From an uncultured Clostridium sp. (GTDB lineage Bacteria > Bacillota > Clostridia > TANB77 > CAG-508): a stretch of DNA of 51,802 nucleotides. The notes beneath the pieces are model-generated. The model saw only the letters and a list, made by a program, of their open reading frames with translations. It was not told the origin of the DNA and made no database searches. Position 1 is the first letter of the stretch, and the number at the start of each line of letters is the position of its first letter. This document shows, one piece after another, positions 51,241 through 51,802 of this stretch. Where the stretch lies: contig CAMCQH010000010.1 of NCBI GenBank assembly GCA_945877035.1, forward strand, positions 1-51,802, in the 5' to 3' direction. The position numbers and the translations under genes were made by a program.

Positions 51241-51296
51241 AGCAATAATATGTGATATAAATAGATTATTCTATTTAGCACATATTGTTGCTTTTT
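51241..51296 (+). terminator. Long hairpin terminator after dus
   Basis: AGCAATAATATGTG (51241-51254) pairs with CACATATTGTTGCT (51279-51292), with an inner AAATAG/CTATTT stem, followed by TTTTT. Confidence 0.85.
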
Positions 51297-51462
51297 ATAA
51301 TCAATAAAATTTTATTCAAAAATTTATTCTTGAAAAATCCAAAAAATTAAAATCAAAAAGAAGTTGGGAGAAGTTGGGAGGTAGATAAAATTTTTATATT
51401 AACTGCAAAATAAATATTGACAAAATAAAAAACAAATATTATAATAAGGGAGATGAAGTAAT

Positions 51463-51802
51463 ATAGAAATATTTACATATAATGACTATTTGAAATGTAA
51501 AGAAATAATTGAAAAAAGAGAAATATCAGGAGTGGCAGAAGAAGGGGAAAATTATTATCCAAGAAATTCAGAAGACTTTAAAAATTCAGAAAAAATTAAT
51601 AATCTAACAACACCAATAAATAATGAACATGACAAAATTTTTAGAAAAATACTAGATAATAAACAAGAGGCAGCAAATTTTATAAATAAAACATTAAAAT
51701 TAAATAAACCAATACAACCAGAACAATTAGAAAAATACAACAGTAGCTTTATAACAGAAAAATTACAAAATAGAGAATCAGATGTTATATACAAAATAAA
51801 AG
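51463..51802 (+). CDS. Rpn/PD-(D/E)XK nuclease-family transposase, partial, ATA start
   Basis: Open to the window edge (113 codons seen). The sequence IEIFTYNDYLKCKEIIEKRE...YYPRNSED..., HDKIFRKILDNKQEAANFINKTLKL and LEKYNSSFITEKLQNRESDVIYKIK matches the N-terminal part of Rpn/YhgA-like PD-(D/E)XK proteins, nucleases linked to transposition and recombination. Family members I know of start MxIFTYNDY, so the start should be at 51463, but the codon there is ATA; GGGAG lies ten bases before it. An in-frame TGA at 51454 rules out a longer start, and the next usual codon is TTG at 51490. It may be an AUA start or a start-codon mutation (ATG to ATA). Confidence 0.75.
   Translation, partial: MEIFTYNDYLKCKEIIEKREISGVAEEGENYYPRNSEDFKNSEKINNLTTPINNEHDKIFRKILDNKQEAANFINKTLKLNKPIQPEQLEKYNSSFITEKLQNRESDVIYKIK

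Overview
The window is strongly A+T-rich, uses AGA for most arginines, has AGGAGG ribosome sites and contains a SpoIVFA/SpoIVFB-like pair beside minD/minE. A superoxide reductase and a two-module NRPS ending in a reductase also fit an anaerobic, probably gut-associated and largely uncultured member of the Clostridia. Species cannot be named from the sequence alone. Most of the window is chromosomal housekeeping and accessory sequence. The left edge carries a conjugative coupling ATPase and the right edge an Rpn-type nuclease, so mobile DNA probably lies on both sides.

Layout: 1-1816 holds a 13-bp tandem repeat and a VirD4/TraG-like ATPase (minus). 2070-2687 holds a DUF1858 redox protein and a tRNA Lys-Glu-Thr operon. 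2760-3819 holds two paralogous ~80-nt structured RNAs flanking two small minus-strand genes. 3926-10760 holds an SDR, a CBM25 protein, a VanW/G5 wall protein, a decayed ECF-sigma fusion, tRNA-Lys and CorA. 10808-17650 holds CapA, DUF378, an ABC-F ATPase, DUF975 and Tex. 17699-28189 holds a regulatory/biosynthetic block on the minus strand: a C-A-T-C-A-T-R NRPS (specificity codes read by eye as Thr then Val), a 7TM histidine kinase and a REC/HD-GYP response regulator. 28377-39789 holds HtrA, an M23 peptidase, a YfcE-like phosphoesterase, superoxide reductase, RecQ, a radical SAM protein, a hexapeptide protein, DUF421, DUF6514, TopA and tRNA Gly-Cys. 39838-44383 holds RhuM, a guanine deaminase, a TVP38-type membrane protein, an XRE regulator and a pilin-anchored FGE/C-type-lectin protein with a DGR-like C-terminus. 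44581-51127 holds spoIVFA-spoIVFB, a pilin-like gene, minD-minE-rodA and a Dus enzyme.

The most striking signal is translational. Three conserved genes (htrA, guaD, rodA) are each broken by one extra C, and in every case the zero-frame codon at the break is CGG. Skipping the C restores a GGN glycine codon and the rest of the protein. By eye I found only one other in-frame CGG in all annotated genes, five codons before the end of the same htrA, where skipping C also gives Gly and a stop. This fits a hungry or unassigned CGG codon with +1 frameshifting; a systematic sequence error is the main alternative. Two further genes (the TraG-like and Rpn-like ones) have good ribosome sites but AUA/AUU where AUG is expected.

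Other structure the genes do not explain: two long inverted-repeat elements with shared borders (15158-15321, 49888-50109), six dispersed GTCCC/GGGGACGCCCC palindromes, four of them between convergent genes, and Spo0A-box-like TTTGTCGAAA sites, one of them upstream of the NRPS promoter.
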